A DNA stretch of 41,250 nucleotides from Parasutterella excrementihominis YIT 11859 (GCF_000205025.1 NZ_GL883764.1:1-41250); one strand, 5' to 3'; shown: positions 1 through 9,984, numbered from the stretch's first letter. Program-made: numbers and translations. Notes: generated by a model from the letters alone, not told the origin.

Positions 1-641
1 TAGTAAATATATTTTTTAATAATTAAGTTAAATTAATATTTGTTTTTTAATGCACACTGATTTTTAAGTAACAAAAGTAACTCAAAAAAGCAAATCAAAT
101 AATCTTCGTTCCAGAAGCAGTGCTAGGATGCGCGTGCAATGATATCGGCAATAATTGGTAGATAACTATAGGTATAAAAAGACTTTTTCTTGTCAATCAA
201 CTGTCCTAGTCTATGAAGCAGACATAAGAGGTACTTTTTCTACACTACGTTTAGGGATACCTCTCTTGGCACTATATTTTATTTAACCTCTTTTTGAGGC
301 TAGATAATCTCAAGTCATAAAAATAAATATAAACTTCAAATAGCATGCTATATAAATAACAACTCTCTGCAACTCGAAGCTTTTTTTACTAACACAAAAT
401 CGTTAGATACGACTTACCAAAAGAGCAAGATATAATTGTTATTTAAACATCCTTTTATAAACAAAAAAAATATTGTTGTATAAAACAATAATTGTTTTAA
501 TTTTTATACAACTACTAGATTTGTTTGTTATTCATCAAACACTTATTGACGACGTCTATTTGATCTAATTTAATATTTAATCAGAAAATATTTTTTCATT
601 TGTAGAATTCAAATTTCTTCATATTTATCTTTTATTTAATT
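1..641. other. AT-rich non-coding region upstream of the autotransporter
   Basis: No credible gene is visible in this very AT-rich stretch. It presumably holds the promoter and leader of the autotransporter that begins at 642. The only clear structures are a long inverted repeat at 475-512 (separate entry), a weaker pair with AGAGGTA at 227-233 and TACCTCT at 258-264, and a small CCTC/GAGG hairpin around 287-299. No convincing sigma-70 promoter could be chosen because almost every hexamer is A/T-only. Confidence 0.5.
475..512. promoter_or_regulatory. Inverted repeat in the autotransporter leader
   Basis: GTTGTATAAAA (475-485) is perfectly complementary to TTTTATACAAC (502-512). A second, mutually exclusive inverted repeat, TAAAACAAT-A-ATTGTTTTA, is nested at 481-499. 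It sits about 130 bases before the autotransporter start. It could be an operator or an alternating RNA hairpin. Neither role is demonstrated, and AT-richness makes chance repeats more likely here than elsewhere. Confidence 0.4.
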
Positions 642-3600
642 ATGAATAACATGAAAGTTCTGCATAACGGATCGGGTTTAGACAAACTCATAAAAAACAG
701 CCCCCTGTCTGCAAAAGCTCCTTTTATTAGGAAACACTCTGCCCTTGCAGTGGCTGCTTGTTTGATTTTTCCTCTTAATGATGCGATAGCGAACATTGAA
801 GGATATAACTTTCCCTTCTCAGAGGCTTATTTAGTCTTCGTTGATAACGAACAAGATGTCACATCTAACTCAAATGATCCGAATGATGTTTCTAACAGAG
901 AAAACCGCCCCTTATTTTTTGGGCAAAAAACGGCTCCTATACTCTAGAAACAAGGGCGCTGACAATTTACTCGCCGTCTTATTTTCAAGCAGGCGGCGAA
1001 ACGACGTTTACTCCACTCCCAACCGATAGTGTGCAACAAGGCCAAACAGCCTCTTTAAGTTTACCCCAGATAGTTCTTGGACAATCTTATGTAAGCGAAA
1101 GAGAACCCAATCTCTTCATTAATGTCATTGGCTCTGGAAACGGTGATGTTTCATTTAATGCAAGAACCATAAGTGCTTATAGTGGTCAAACTAATTACAT
1201 CAGTTTGTATGTGGATGGCGGAAACCTAAATAACAACAATGAAACACAGTTAAATGTGGCAAGTAGTTTCAACATTATTGATTCGAATGTTCAGGCCTCC
1301 TTCGTTGTAAAAAACTCAGCCTCTGTCAGCGTGGGGGCCGGTAGTACTTCTAACAGTACTGCACAGCTAAATTTTTCCAAGGAAAATGATCGTTTCTTAA
1401 TTGAAAATGCTAGAAATGTTTCTTTTGCAGAAAATCTTAGCTTTACTAACAAAGTCAAGAACCTAGCTGTTATGGGAGAAATTTCTGACCAAGCACTTAT
1501 CCGGAATTCTAACTTCTCAGTTGGCAAAACTTTCCTATTCGGCGGTTCAGAGTACGGAGACGTGAGGGGTACCGATAATGCATTCTTACAGATTATTAAC
1601 GATGAAGGAGTCAATGCTGAATTCAATGTTGGTTCTCTTGTCATTCAAGCCCCCAGTGCCGGAAATAAAACATCCCTTCTAGTAGGTCATGGCGCAAACG
1701 TCAAAACCTCATCGCCTGTTATTGTTCAAGCACAAAAAGAAGGGGCAACAGCACAATTACTTCTTGGCGACACCAGCTCTAACGAAGGGTTTTATAACTT
1801 AAACGCTCCGGAAGTTCAATTAAAAGGTCCGGGTGATGCCAAAGTTGTTTTTAACAACGGACATACAGGAGATTCCGCACAAGAACTGCGGATTCCTATC
1901 GTCGGAAACGGCAGTGTGGAAATTCAAAGCGGGCGAACGTTATTCACCGTTCCGACCGGTTATGACGGTCAAACGCTTATTGCAGAGCAAGGAACCTTAA
2001 TTCTTCCCACCCTGAATTCTGTTGGGCAAAGCAGCATCGTCGATAACGGAGAGCTTGTCTATACAGGGGTGAAAGGCACTTTGCAGGATAAAATCAGCGG
2101 AACAGGCGCTGTCAGTTTTGATAAAAATGCAAATGTCACCATTCAAACTGACACCGAATGGACCGGTCCTACAAATTTAAGAGACGCTATCGTCACGCTC
2201 GGAACTTCAGAAAAGCCAGTGCTGATGAATAGCTCTTCCGTGAATATTTCGTCCGAATCTTCTTTAAGCGGCTTCGGTCTTATCAAAGGAAGCCTCAATA
2301 ATGAAGGTTTCTTGGGTATCGGAAACTTAGACTCAACAGAAACGGCCGAATTAAGAGTCGGAAAGGATTTGAACAACTCAGGACAGATTGTTCTTGGAAA
2401 CGGCAAATCTACAGGAAACAAGCTCATCGTTGCAGGGAATTATTCCGGAGATAACGGGCATATCTTGTTTAACACGTTTTTAGGCGGAGATAATTCATTA
2501 ACCGATATGCTGATCGTCGAAGGCGACACATCAGGAAGAACCATCGTCCACGTTAACAACCTCGGCGGACCCGGAGAACAAACACTTAACGGAATTAAGC
2601 TTATCGATGTTTCAGGAAAATCCGACGGCAATTTCGTTCAAAGCACCCGCCTTGCTGCCGGAGCCTATGATTACGAACTGAAAAGAGGAAAAGGCAGCGA
2701 TAGCCGAAACTGGTATCTAATCAGTGACCTTACCGATAAAACAAAACCTGACAATCCTAATAACGAGGATAACGGAGGCAATGGCGGTGACAACGGAAAC
2801 GGAGGCAACGGAGACGACGGCAAAGTCATTCCAATCGTAAGACCTGAAGCCGGTGCTTATATCGGAAATGAAGCTGTCGTCCATTCTCTTTTCACAAATC
2901 GCCTGCAAGGCAGAATCGGTGACCTGTGGTTTACCGATCCGCATTCTGATAAGAACGAAACAAGAAACTTTTGGATGAGAATGCAGGGAGGATATACCTC
3001 CTGGAAAGAGAGCAGCGGACAAATCAAAAACCGCACTCTGACAGCCGCTACACAGCTTGGAACGGAACTACTCTCGTTTTCTTCCAACGGCACCAACCGA
3101 TTCCAATTCGGATGGATGGGCGGTTATGGCCACGGAAGGACCAAATCCCATAATCCTTATTCGGGATACCGCGCAATCGGCAGCGTAGACGGTCTGAATT
3201 TCGGTGTAACCGGCACCTGGTTCCAGAATGGAACCGGCCGTGAAGGCGCATACGTTGACACCTGGCTTACATACGGCTGGTTCAAAAACAGAGTTAAAAG
3301 CTCAGGCGTTGAATCCTATCATTCAAAAGGCCTAACGGGATCTCTTGAGACGGGCTATACCCTGAAGGTCTCAGAATTTGATACCTCTGAAGGGCGCCAA
3401 GTCGGAATTTATTTCCAGCCGCAGGCTCAGGTCATTTGGTCGGGTATTAAGACTGATAACTTCACTGAGTCCAATGGCACACGCATTGAAGCTGTCGGGA
3501 AAAATAATGTGACGACAAGGCTCGGCGCAAGAACGATCTTCCATCTGAAGAACCAAGCTAATCCTAAATATGAGGGAGCACAGGTGTTTATTGAAGGTAA

Positions 3601-3808
3601 TTGGATTCACAATACCAAAGATTACGGAGTCACAATGAACGGGGTTAACCTCAAACAAAAAGGCGCACGCAACTTGGGTGAATTTAAAACCGGGGTAGAC
3701 AGTCGTCTCAATCCCAACTTACACCTCTGGGCAAACACTGCTGTCCGCGCCGGTTCATACCATTACCGTGATTTAAGCTTTATGGCCGGATTAAAGTATA
3801 GTTTTTAA
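642..3808 (+). pseudogene. Autotransporter (type Va), interrupted by a -1 frameshift at an A tract; possibly phase-variable
   Basis: Reading from ATG 642 gives an N-terminus with an extended signal peptide: a charged segment, then a hydrophobic core ending ...NDAIA before N. This frame stops at 945-947. The -1 frame is open from before the A6 tract at 925-930 to the stop at 3808, and it continues the protein without a gap (FFGQKN-GSYTLET, then on to QQGQTASLSL). One extra A would restore a protein of about 1055 residues. The passenger is repetitive and Asn/Ser/Gly-rich, consistent with a beta-helix. A Gly/Asn/Asp-rich linker is encoded around 2755-2825. The last 250 or so residues form an autotransporter beta-barrel ending in a terminal Phe (GLKYSF), the usual outer-membrane signature. 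Barrel and passenger are otherwise free of stops, which argues for recent or reversible inactivation, or a homopolymer sequencing error, rather than old decay. Substrate or adhesion target is unknown. Confidence 0.85.
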
Positions 3809-3841
3809 AGCCTTATCCTAAAATCGCTTGATTAATTGGAC

Positions 3842-3884
3842 GTCTCGGAGAGCAAGAAAACGCACTCCGAGACTAATGTTTTTT
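3842..3884 (+). terminator. Rho-independent terminator after the autotransporter
   Basis: GTCTCGGAG (3842-3850) and CTCCGAGAC (3865-3873) form a perfect 9-bp stem. A T-rich run ending in six T (3879-3884) follows a few bases later. It lies 34 bases after the autotransporter stop codon. Confidence 0.85.
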
Positions 3885-4462
3885 CAGAGATGATATCTAT
3901 AATTTTCCCTGCACCATGTGTCAATCAAATAGTTGCCAAACATTTGTACCTGCTCAAGCAGCAATTAGGGCACCAGATCCCATTCAAAACTCTTCTGGAA
4001 TAGCTATTAATCGCAGTTTGCGAAGAACTTTTTGTCGATCGAAAAAATCTACCCTCTCTTGTTTTGAACTAGACCTGCGCCGCTAAAGCAATGCAAAATC
4101 AACAAGTTCATAACCTACCAACAAACCATACGGTCCTAAGCCTCAAAAGCCATGTTCTATCAAAAACAGTCAGCTTTGAAAAAGCTAGATCGAATATGGT
4201 GCTTTTCTCTTCATCATCAAGAAAGCTGTTTAAAATATATCTCCTGCTTCTGTCGCGAGGTTTACTAATCTATTTGTTTTATCAAATAAGTCTTTTGTCC
4301 TAAGTATCGCACCTTAACTAATTTAATTATCACTATAAATCATATAGTTATAGATTAATCAAATCTATCATTTAAACTTTTTGACGTATTTCTCTGTCCA
4401 CTATCCCCCTCTAGAATGACTTTTGATCTCTTGAAATAACCTTGTTAACAAAAGGGGGCCTT
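3885..4462. other. Non-coding gap between autotransporter and flavoprotein
   Basis: Apart from the terminator at its left edge, nothing convincing is visible. A 70-codon open frame at 4091-4303 has no ribosome-binding site, no recognisable domain and skewed composition, and is not called. The right end must contain the promoter of the flavoprotein gene, but no clear -10/-35 pair was found. Confidence 0.5.
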
Positions 4463-5977
4463 ATGAATACTTCTTCCCGTCGATCCTTTTTAAAAACGTC
4501 TGTCGCAGGGGCTGTATTTTCGTCATCCGGTATCTTAGCCGCGACAGTATCCGCTCAGACTAAAAAATGGGATGAAACCTTTGATGTGATTGTGGTTGGT
4601 TCAGGCTTCGCCGGCCTCGCTGCGGCGATTGAAGCTAAAAAAGCAGGAGCAAACGTCATCGTGTTAGAAAAAATGCCAACCGCCGGCGGAAACTCAATCA
4701 TTAACGGAGGAATTCTTACAGCCACCGGCTGTCCGCAGCAAAAGAAACACAACATTGAAGATTCAAAGGAGCTCCTTGAGAAAGATATTCTCGTGGCCGG
4801 CAACTATATGAATGATGTGAAGAAAGTTCACCAGATGGTTGATCGTGTCCTTTCCACTTATGAGTGGACCGTCAATGAATTAGGTGTCGAATACTTGCCT
4901 GATGCGATCGGTCAGGAAGGCGGCCACTCAGTTCCGCGCTATGTGACAACAAAGATTGGCTCAGGCGCAGGAATCGTCAACAAACAGTTAGATAAATGTC
5001 TTGAACTTGGCATCCCGATTCGTCTAAGAACGTACGTTGACAAGATCATCCGAACAGCAAACGGTGTAGAAGGCGTCGAAGTCTTTGAAGGATACCGTTT
5101 TCCTAAGGCTGGAAGCGGTCGACACAAATCCCTGAAAGCCAATAAAGGTGTAATTCTCTGTTATGGTGGTTTCTCAGCTGATGTTCCTTACAGAACAATT
5201 CAGGATCCGAAACTTAATGCTACCTTAGATACCACTAATCAGCCGGGAGCAACCTCCGAACTTTGGAGAGAAACCTCCAGCATCGGGTGCCTGCAAGCTC
5301 AAAACGATTGGATTCAGTGCGGTCCGTGGGGAAATCCTCATGAAAAAGGCATGGGCATCGGCTGGCAATTCAATCAAACAGCAGCGGCAGAATACGGACT
5401 ATGGACCAATAGCGCCGGCAAACGATTTGTGAATGAATTGGCAAATAGAAAAGTAAGAGCGGACGCGATTATGGTCGAACAGGCCAACGGGCGTAAATGC
5501 TTCGCAATTGCTGATGCAAACGGTGTAAAACCTTTTGAAACACAGCGTCCGGGAATGTTAAATAAACATCTCGAACGGAATTTGATCTTCAAATATGACA
5601 CGTTAGATGAATTGGCAAAAGCACAAGGAATTGACGCCGAGCAGTTGAAACAGACGGTTGAAGAGTTCAACGGATATGTAAAAAACAAAAAGGATCCTGT
5701 CTTAGGCCGTTATATCAATAACGAGCAATTGCCTGTTGAAACTGCGCCCTTCTATGTCGGCGAGCTTCAGCCTAAAGTTCACCACACCATGGGTGGTCTG
5801 ATTACAGACGATAAATGCATGGTGCTTGACGTGAAGACAGATAAACCTATCAAGGGCTTGTATGCGGCCGGGGAGGCGACGGGACATGTACACGGGGCAG
5901 TCCGATTAGGCTCAGTCGCTATCCTCGATTGTTTAGTCTTCGGACGAATGGCCGGCGAAAACTGCGCCAAATCCTAA
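4463..5977 (+). CDS. Tat-exported flavocytochrome c-type FAD reductase subunit
   Basis: This is a 504-residue FAD-dependent reductase of the fumarate reductase/succinate dehydrogenase flavoprotein family. It probably reduces an unsaturated organic acid or similar acceptor in the periplasm. The start is ATG 4463, preceded by a strong GGGGG-type ribosome-binding site at 4454-4458; an in-frame TTG at 4442 lies upstream of that site. The N-terminus has a twin-arginine signal (SRRSFLKT) ending near SAQ. An FAD dinucleotide-binding motif (VVGSGFAGLAAAIEAKKAG) follows at about residues 43-61. The C-terminal FAD-binding segment reads GLYAAGEATGHVHGA. There is no FMN-binding domain and no heme motif, so electrons must come from a partner, most likely the tetraheme cytochrome encoded 85 bases downstream. 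The exact substrate cannot be assigned. Confidence 0.9.
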   Translation: MNTSSRRSFLKTSVAGAVFSSSGILAATVSAQTKKWDETFDVIVVGSGFAGLAAAIEAKKAGANVIVLEKMPTAGGNSIINGGILTATGCPQQKKHNIEDSKELLEKDILVAGNYMNDVKKVHQMVDRVLSTYEWTVNELGVEYLPDAIGQEGGHSVPRYVTTKIGSGAGIVNKQLDKCLELGIPIRLRTYVDKIIRTANGVEGVEVFEGYRFPKAGSGRHKSLKANKGVILCYGGFSADVPYRTIQDPKLNATLDTTNQPGATSELWRETSSIGCLQAQNDWIQCGPWGNPHEKGMGIGWQFNQTAAAEYGLWTNSAGKRFVNELANRKVRADAIMVEQANGRKCFAIADANGVKPFETQRPGMLNKHLERNLIFKYDTLDELAKAQGIDAEQLKQTVEEFNGYVKNKKDPVLGRYINNEQLPVETAPFYVGELQPKVHHTMGGLITDDKCMVLDVKTDKPIKGLYAAGEATGHVHGAVRLGSVAILDCLVFGRMAGENCAKS

Positions 5978-6062
5978 AGAACGATATTCTCGCTTGAGGA
6001 ATTAGCCGAAGAATGGTCGATCAGAAGAAAATCTTTTTGGTCGACCTTCTGTTGGAGGGATT

Positions 6063-6416
6063 ATGAAAAGACTCCTGCTCAGCTCCTTTCTTTTATCCGT
6101 AGCCCTTTTTTACTTTGATGCTTCTTTTGCTCAGGAGAGTGCTCCGCTCGGCGCAGATCGCCACGGAGTTAAAAATGTGACTTGTAAGGAATGCCATGGT
6201 GAGAGAAATGAAATTACTGCCCCGGACATTAACCAATGCTCGAAATGCCATGCTCCCGATGAAATTGAAAAGAAGACTCAAGGAATAAAACCTCAGAATC
6301 CACATGTATCGCCCCATTACGGCAACAAATTAGAGTGCACGCTTTGTCATCTGCAGCATGCCGCTCCGGAAAATTATTGCGCACAGTGCCACAGTTTTGA
6401 TTTCAAGGTTAAATAA
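6063..6416 (+). CDS. Periplasmic tetraheme cytochrome c, electron donor to the upstream flavoprotein
   Basis: A 117-residue protein with a Sec signal peptide (cleavage near SFA-Q, residue 23). It has four CXXCH heme-binding motifs: CKECH (41-45), CSKCH (59-63), CTLCH (92-96) and CAQCH (106-110). Size and heme number match the small tetraheme cytochrome domain that in Shewanella flavocytochrome c is fused to the flavoprotein; here the two are separate genes. A GGAGGG ribosome-binding site sits just before ATG 6063. The gap to the flavoprotein (5978-6062) contains GGTCGA/TCGACC and CAGAAG/CTTCTG inverted repeats but no obvious promoter, so one transcript is likely. It probably shuttles electrons from a membrane quinol dehydrogenase, which is not in this window, to the flavoprotein. 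Confidence 0.92.
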   Translation: MKRLLLSSFLLSVALFYFDASFAQESAPLGADRHGVKNVTCKECHGERNEITAPDINQCSKCHAPDEIEKKTQGIKPQNPHVSPHYGNKLECTLCHLQHAAPENYCAQCHSFDFKVK

Positions 6417-6464
6417 CCGGATTTGATCGGCGCACTCCTTATTAAACAGTAATTACCTTTTGAA

Positions 6465-6488
6465 AGAGGTGCTGATTAAGGCACCTCT
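6465..6488. terminator. Bidirectional terminator-like hairpin between convergent genes
   Basis: AGAGGTGC (6465-6472) and GCACCTCT (6481-6488) form a perfect 8-bp stem with an 8-base loop. It lies between the cytochrome gene on the plus strand and the stop codon of the minus-strand regulator at 6490. T-rich flanks are short on both sides, so strength is uncertain. Confidence 0.65.
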
Positions 6489-6489
6489 C

Positions 6490-7167
6490 TTAAAGAAAGT
6501 TATTAAGATTATCTAGGAACTGCGTTTTTTCATAACTCCGGAATAGGTTATTTCCTCGATAAACGCTATCAATTATTTTAAAAACTTCCAATGGAGTGCG
6601 GACCTGCAATTTTCGATATATAGATGAGCGGTGAACTTTGACCGTTTTTTCTGCGATGCCCAGTTCCTCTGCTATTTCCTTATTATTCAGACCTTTCGTT
6701 ATGAGGCGTACGATGTCGAGTTCCCGACCGGTCAAAGTGAGGAGAAGTTCTCTATTTTTCTTGACGTTTTTGAGGGTAGAGCGAGACTGCCAATCTTCAT
6801 TCACAGCAGCTTCGACGCTTTCAAGAAGTCTTTCATCATTAATCGGTTTTGTTAAAAAATCGTATGCGCCTTCTCTTAAGGCCATAACCGCTGTCCCGAC
6901 ATCCGCATAGGCGCTAATATAAATAAGCGGCATCGGGCACTCACTTTTCTTTAACCTAATTTGCAGCTCAAATCCAGATGTTTCCCTCACTTGAATGTTT
7001 GAAATGAGGCAGCCGGGTATCATCGGATTATCATTTTCAAAAAAATCTTTAATGGAAAAATAAAGACGCACCTTCCACCCTTCCTGTTCAAGAAGGAATT
7101 TCAAAGAGTTTCTCGCACTCTCTTCTTCGTCTATGACACGAATCAGAGCCATTGGATTAGAACTCAT
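6490..7167 (-). CDS. Orphan LuxR/FixJ-type response regulator with an Asn in place of the phosphoacceptor Asp
   Basis: A receiver domain (about residues 5-120) is followed by a LuxR-type helix-turn-helix (about 140-205; motif LTGRELDIVRLITKG...NKEIAEELG). Start chosen at ATG 7167 because an AAGAGG site ends six bases before it; a TTG at 7185 is upstream of that site. Compared with the two other regulators in the window, the phosphorylation motif GCL-x-x-D is GCLISN here: residue 57 is Asn. The acidic pair (DEE, 13-15) and the KP of the receiver (TKP) are kept. No sensor kinase gene is adjacent, unlike the other two. It therefore probably acts without conventional phosphorylation, or binds another ligand. 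It is convergent with the flavoprotein-cytochrome pair and may regulate it, by position only. Confidence 0.88.
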   Translation of the reverse strand: MSSNPMALIRVIDEEESARNSLKFLLEQEGWKVRLYFSIKDFFENDNPMIPGCLISNIQVRETSGFELQIRLKKSECPMPLIYISAYADVGTAVMALREGAYDFLTKPINDERLLESVEAAVNEDWQSRSTLKNVKKNRELLLTLTGRELDIVRLITKGLNNKEIAEELGIAEKTVKVHRSSIYRKLQVRTPLEVFKIIDSVYRGNNLFRSYEKTQFLDNLNNFL

Positions 7168-8011
7168 TTTTACCTCTTCAGCCAATTAGGAAAGGATTAA
7201 TAGGAAAACAGTTCTCACTCAGATGCAATAAGTAATCGCAAGCTAGAGACCGCTGCCGCCTTAGCCAGCCTTGTTAACAATAGAAAGATTCCAACAAGGC
7301 TTCAAGCCCACGAAAGCAGTCTTACAAAAAACTTAGATACATTTTTCTTAGCTATCCTTATGTTTTAGAAGTAAAACTTTCAAAGTGCACGCTAATCTTT
7401 GGTAACGGGACAAACTCAAGTTGTGATAACGGATAATACAAAACAAGCATCTCAGGACCAGTCAATCGGGCTCCAATCGAGGCCTATTGAACGCGAAGGA
7501 CAAAGAGTGAGGGTCTAGGGTTGAAGAAAATCTTTGCGATTTATCGGGAGATGATCGATAGTCGTCATCGAAGATGAATAAAGCTGTATTTTGGCGGTAG
7601 GACCTTATCCGCATCAGCGAAGCAATAACAAGACCCAAGCAGGTAAATCAAGAAAGGCGTCCAAATCTTACTTAATAAACCCGCCCTTTGTCCCCAATAA
7701 ATCTAGACTACCCGCTAACTTGGATAAGGCGGTTTCAGTATATTCATTTGGGAGTTGACGTGTTCAGCGAAAACAACAACTCCTACTTGAGCATATCAAT
7801 TACTCAAATGAGAGATGCCTAAAGACGGATTGTTACCGTTATTCTGCCTTTTCAAATACAGTCTAGTGAAATCATTTAAGAAATTCCGCGGAATTTATTA
7901 AAGCCCGTCTGTCCTCAAAGGACAACGAATGTTTGCTTGAATATTGGTCCAGTAAATTTAGCAGGGTTGGCAGGAAAACCACTTTCTGCTCAAGCTCTAA
8001 GTCATAAGAAA
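7168..8011. other. Long gene-free interval
   Basis: This 844-base stretch holds no open frame with recognisable similarity, no RNA gene and no clear terminator or repeat. On the minus strand a short frame near 7600-7680 reads like a hydrophobic leader, but it is followed by stops. Because related regulators in this window have a sensor kinase directly upstream, a decayed kinase is conceivable here. None of the diagnostic motifs (HELRQP, GLGLGL) could be found. Confidence 0.45.
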
Positions 8012-8890
8012 TTAAGAATGATTGTTCGGTTCTTCAAAAATTAAAACGATGACAGATGCCATCAAACTCAGCATGCCTAAACCCATGGAGATAGAGGGAT
8101 TTTCATGAAGAAAAAATATTCCAAGAGCGGCCGCCATCAGCGGCTCTGTCAACGCTAATGTAGAAGCCACAACAGGAGATGTGTATTTAATACCGTAGGT
8201 AAAACACGGGTAGGCAATTCCGGCAGTCACCACACCTAAACCTAGAGAAACCAAAATTCCTCGTGTTGTAAAAATCCAATCTGTCGGAAAAAGAATTGTC
8301 ACCGGCAAAAGCAGGACTGCAACTAGACCCATCTCCAAAAGCATTGTCGTTTCAGGATTGATTTTCTTAACCACTTGCCCAACCGCTATAATTTCTACAC
8401 CGTAGCACAGGCCTGCGGTAATCGGTAATAAAAGCCGCCAGTCTGCGCTTTGGGACTGGAAGCCTTCTCCGAAATTAATGAGTAATACACCGACAATTGC
8501 CAGGGCAGTTGCAACCACCCAAAATTTAGATGGCGTCTTCTTAAAAAGTAAAAATGCAACCACTGCCGCCCATAAAGGAGTTGTCGCAATCGCCACCACT
8601 GAACCAACCGCAACTCCGACTTCCGCTACCGAGTAGAAAAACAACAGCTGGTACAGCAGAACGCTGGCTACAGCGATTAACATCGGTTTCCACGGGACAG
8701 CTGACCAATTAGGCGGAAGCCTATGAGTCCATAGGCACCAAAGGAATATTGTTAAGGCGCCGAGGAACATGCGCACTTCGGTGATTACGACCGGAGTATG
8801 TCCTTCGGGTGCCAATTGCTGCAATGTCCCGGTAACACTGAACAGCAAGCAGCTAACTAGCAGGAATAAGGGACCAATGAGATTACGCAT
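8012..8890 (-). CDS. EamA/DMT-superfamily transporter
   Basis: A 292-residue inner-membrane protein of the drug/metabolite transporter superfamily with about ten hydrophobic segments arranged as two EamA repeats. The first begins MRNLIGPLFLLVSCLLF, and the second is recognisable by LALTEPLMAAALGIFFLHE near the end. The ATG at 8890 is taken as the start because it opens directly into the first membrane helix. The frame stays open 63 codons further upstream, but that part overlaps the LysR gene and is hydrophilic. The stop of the LysR gene is 43 bases upstream on the same strand, so the two are probably co-transcribed. Substrate unknown; the family exports amino acids, metabolites or drugs. Confidence 0.9.
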   Translation of the reverse strand: MRNLIGPLFLLVSCLLFSVTGTLQQLAPEGHTPVVITEVRMFLGALTIFLWCLWTHRLPPNWSAVPWKPMLIAVASVLLYQLLFFYSVAEVGVAVGSVVAIATTPLWAAVVAFLLFKKTPSKFWVVATALAIVGVLLINFGEGFQSQSADWRLLLPITAGLCYGVEIIAVGQVVKKINPETTMLLEMGLVAVLLLPVTILFPTDWIFTTRGILVSLGLGVVTAGIAYPCFTYGIKYTSPVVASTLALTEPLMAAALGIFFLHENPSISMGLGMLSLMASVIVLIFEEPNNHS

Positions 8891-8933
8891 AGAAGAACTG
8901 CTCCAGACCCAATAATCAGAATCCTCTGTGCCT

Positions 8934-9968
8934 TTAGAGGTTGGCGTAAGCCTCTTCTGGGACTTCGCAGAACTGATACATCTCATTCCACCGTTGATGG
9001 GAGTCAATTCTTTCATGCAGTTGAAACCAGCGAGCAAATGTATAGAGCTCCTCCCAATGTGAATTTTCTTTATGGACAACCAGATTTCGGCTCCAAGGTT
9101 TTCTTTTCCAACCTTTAAGAACCGGTACTAAAGAACCACCCATAAGGTCACGTTTTATGAAAGAAAGAGGCAGGTCGACTGCAATCCCTTCTCCTGAAAG
9201 AGCTGAAATATAACCGTTTTGATCACCGACAAATTTCGTTGTTACCTTTCCGGCGCCCTTTTTGCCGGCCGCCCCTTCCTTATTGTCTTTTAATTTTCTC
9301 AGTTGTCCTGTATAAAAATCATAAATAAAGTCCCCGTAAACGAGATCTTCTGCCTCCGGATAGAAAGGTTTGCGCTTTAATAAAAGCGTATGACCCTGAT
9401 CATTAAGGTCGGAGATTATTTTCGGCTCGCCCCGTTTAGCCAGATAAGCAGGAGAAGCCACTAAAAGTGTGAAACACTGGCCTATAGGAAGAACTGTCAA
9501 CTCAGATTCTTTCGGATCGTAAGGCACTAAGGAAATGTCTACTTCCCTATTCATAACCGAAGTGTGGTCCATATCCGGAACCAATTGGATTTCAATATCA
9601 GGATATTCAGTATTAAATTTGTTTATCAGGCCGACTACTCCGTGAACAATTGCGCTCGTTGTTAGACCGAATCGGATGAACTTGTCGTTTCGACTGCTTA
9701 ATTCTTTAGCGACTTCCTCCAATAATTCATCGTGGAGACGAATAATTCGACGGATTAAAGAAAGATTAGTTTTCACAAACCTTGTCGGCTGCATGGGCTT
9801 TCTTCTTCGATCAAGGAGGCTGATCCCCAAATCCTCTTCTAAGGCAGCCAATTGTCTGGAAGCCGTAGACAGGTCGCAATCATTTTCAATACAAGCTTGA
9901 GTTAAGTTGCCGGTGCGCTCAAGACTCTCCAAGACCTTCCAATTTAATAAATTATTTTTGGGTCGCAT
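8934..9968 (-). CDS. LysR-family transcriptional regulator
   Basis: A 344-residue protein with an N-terminal winged helix-turn-helix (about residues 6-65; TASRQLAALEEDLGISLLDR) and a LysR substrate-binding domain from about 95 onward. The start ATG at 9968 has a GAGGA site seven bases upstream. It is transcribed divergently from the flavoprotein gene at 10078 across a 109-base gap, the classical layout for a LysR regulator controlling the divergent gene. It likely senses the substrate of that reductase or of the co-transcribed EamA transporter. A Gly/Lys/Ala-rich insertion (GAAGKKGAGK) in the effector domain is unusual for the family and probably a surface loop. Confidence 0.9.
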   Translation of the reverse strand: MRPKNNLLNWKVLESLERTGNLTQACIENDCDLSTASRQLAALEEDLGISLLDRRRKPMQPTRFVKTNLSLIRRIIRLHDELLEEVAKELSSRNDKFIRFGLTTSAIVHGVVGLINKFNTEYPDIEIQLVPDMDHTSVMNREVDISLVPYDPKESELTVLPIGQCFTLLVASPAYLAKRGEPKIISDLNDQGHTLLLKRKPFYPEAEDLVYGDFIYDFYTGQLRKLKDNKEGAAGKKGAGKVTTKFVGDQNGYISALSGEGIAVDLPLSFIKRDLMGGSLVPVLKGWKRKPWSRNLVVHKENSHWEELYTFARWFQLHERIDSHQRWNEMYQFCEVPEEAYANL

Positions 9969-9984
9969 GGGTCAGTCCTCTAAC

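Noticed and set aside
2755-2825. Repetitive GGAGGCAATGG-like units
   Set aside because: These encode the Gly/Asn/Asp linker of the autotransporter and are not an independent DNA repeat or CRISPR.
4091-4303. 70-codon open frame in the gap after the autotransporter
   Set aside because: No ribosome-binding site, no domain, Ser/Leu-rich composition typical of chance frames; position in a non-coding gap alone is not support.
7168-8011. Decayed sensor kinase upstream of the orphan regulator
   Set aside because: Expected from the other two loci, but neither PhnD-like nor kinase motifs could be traced in any frame.
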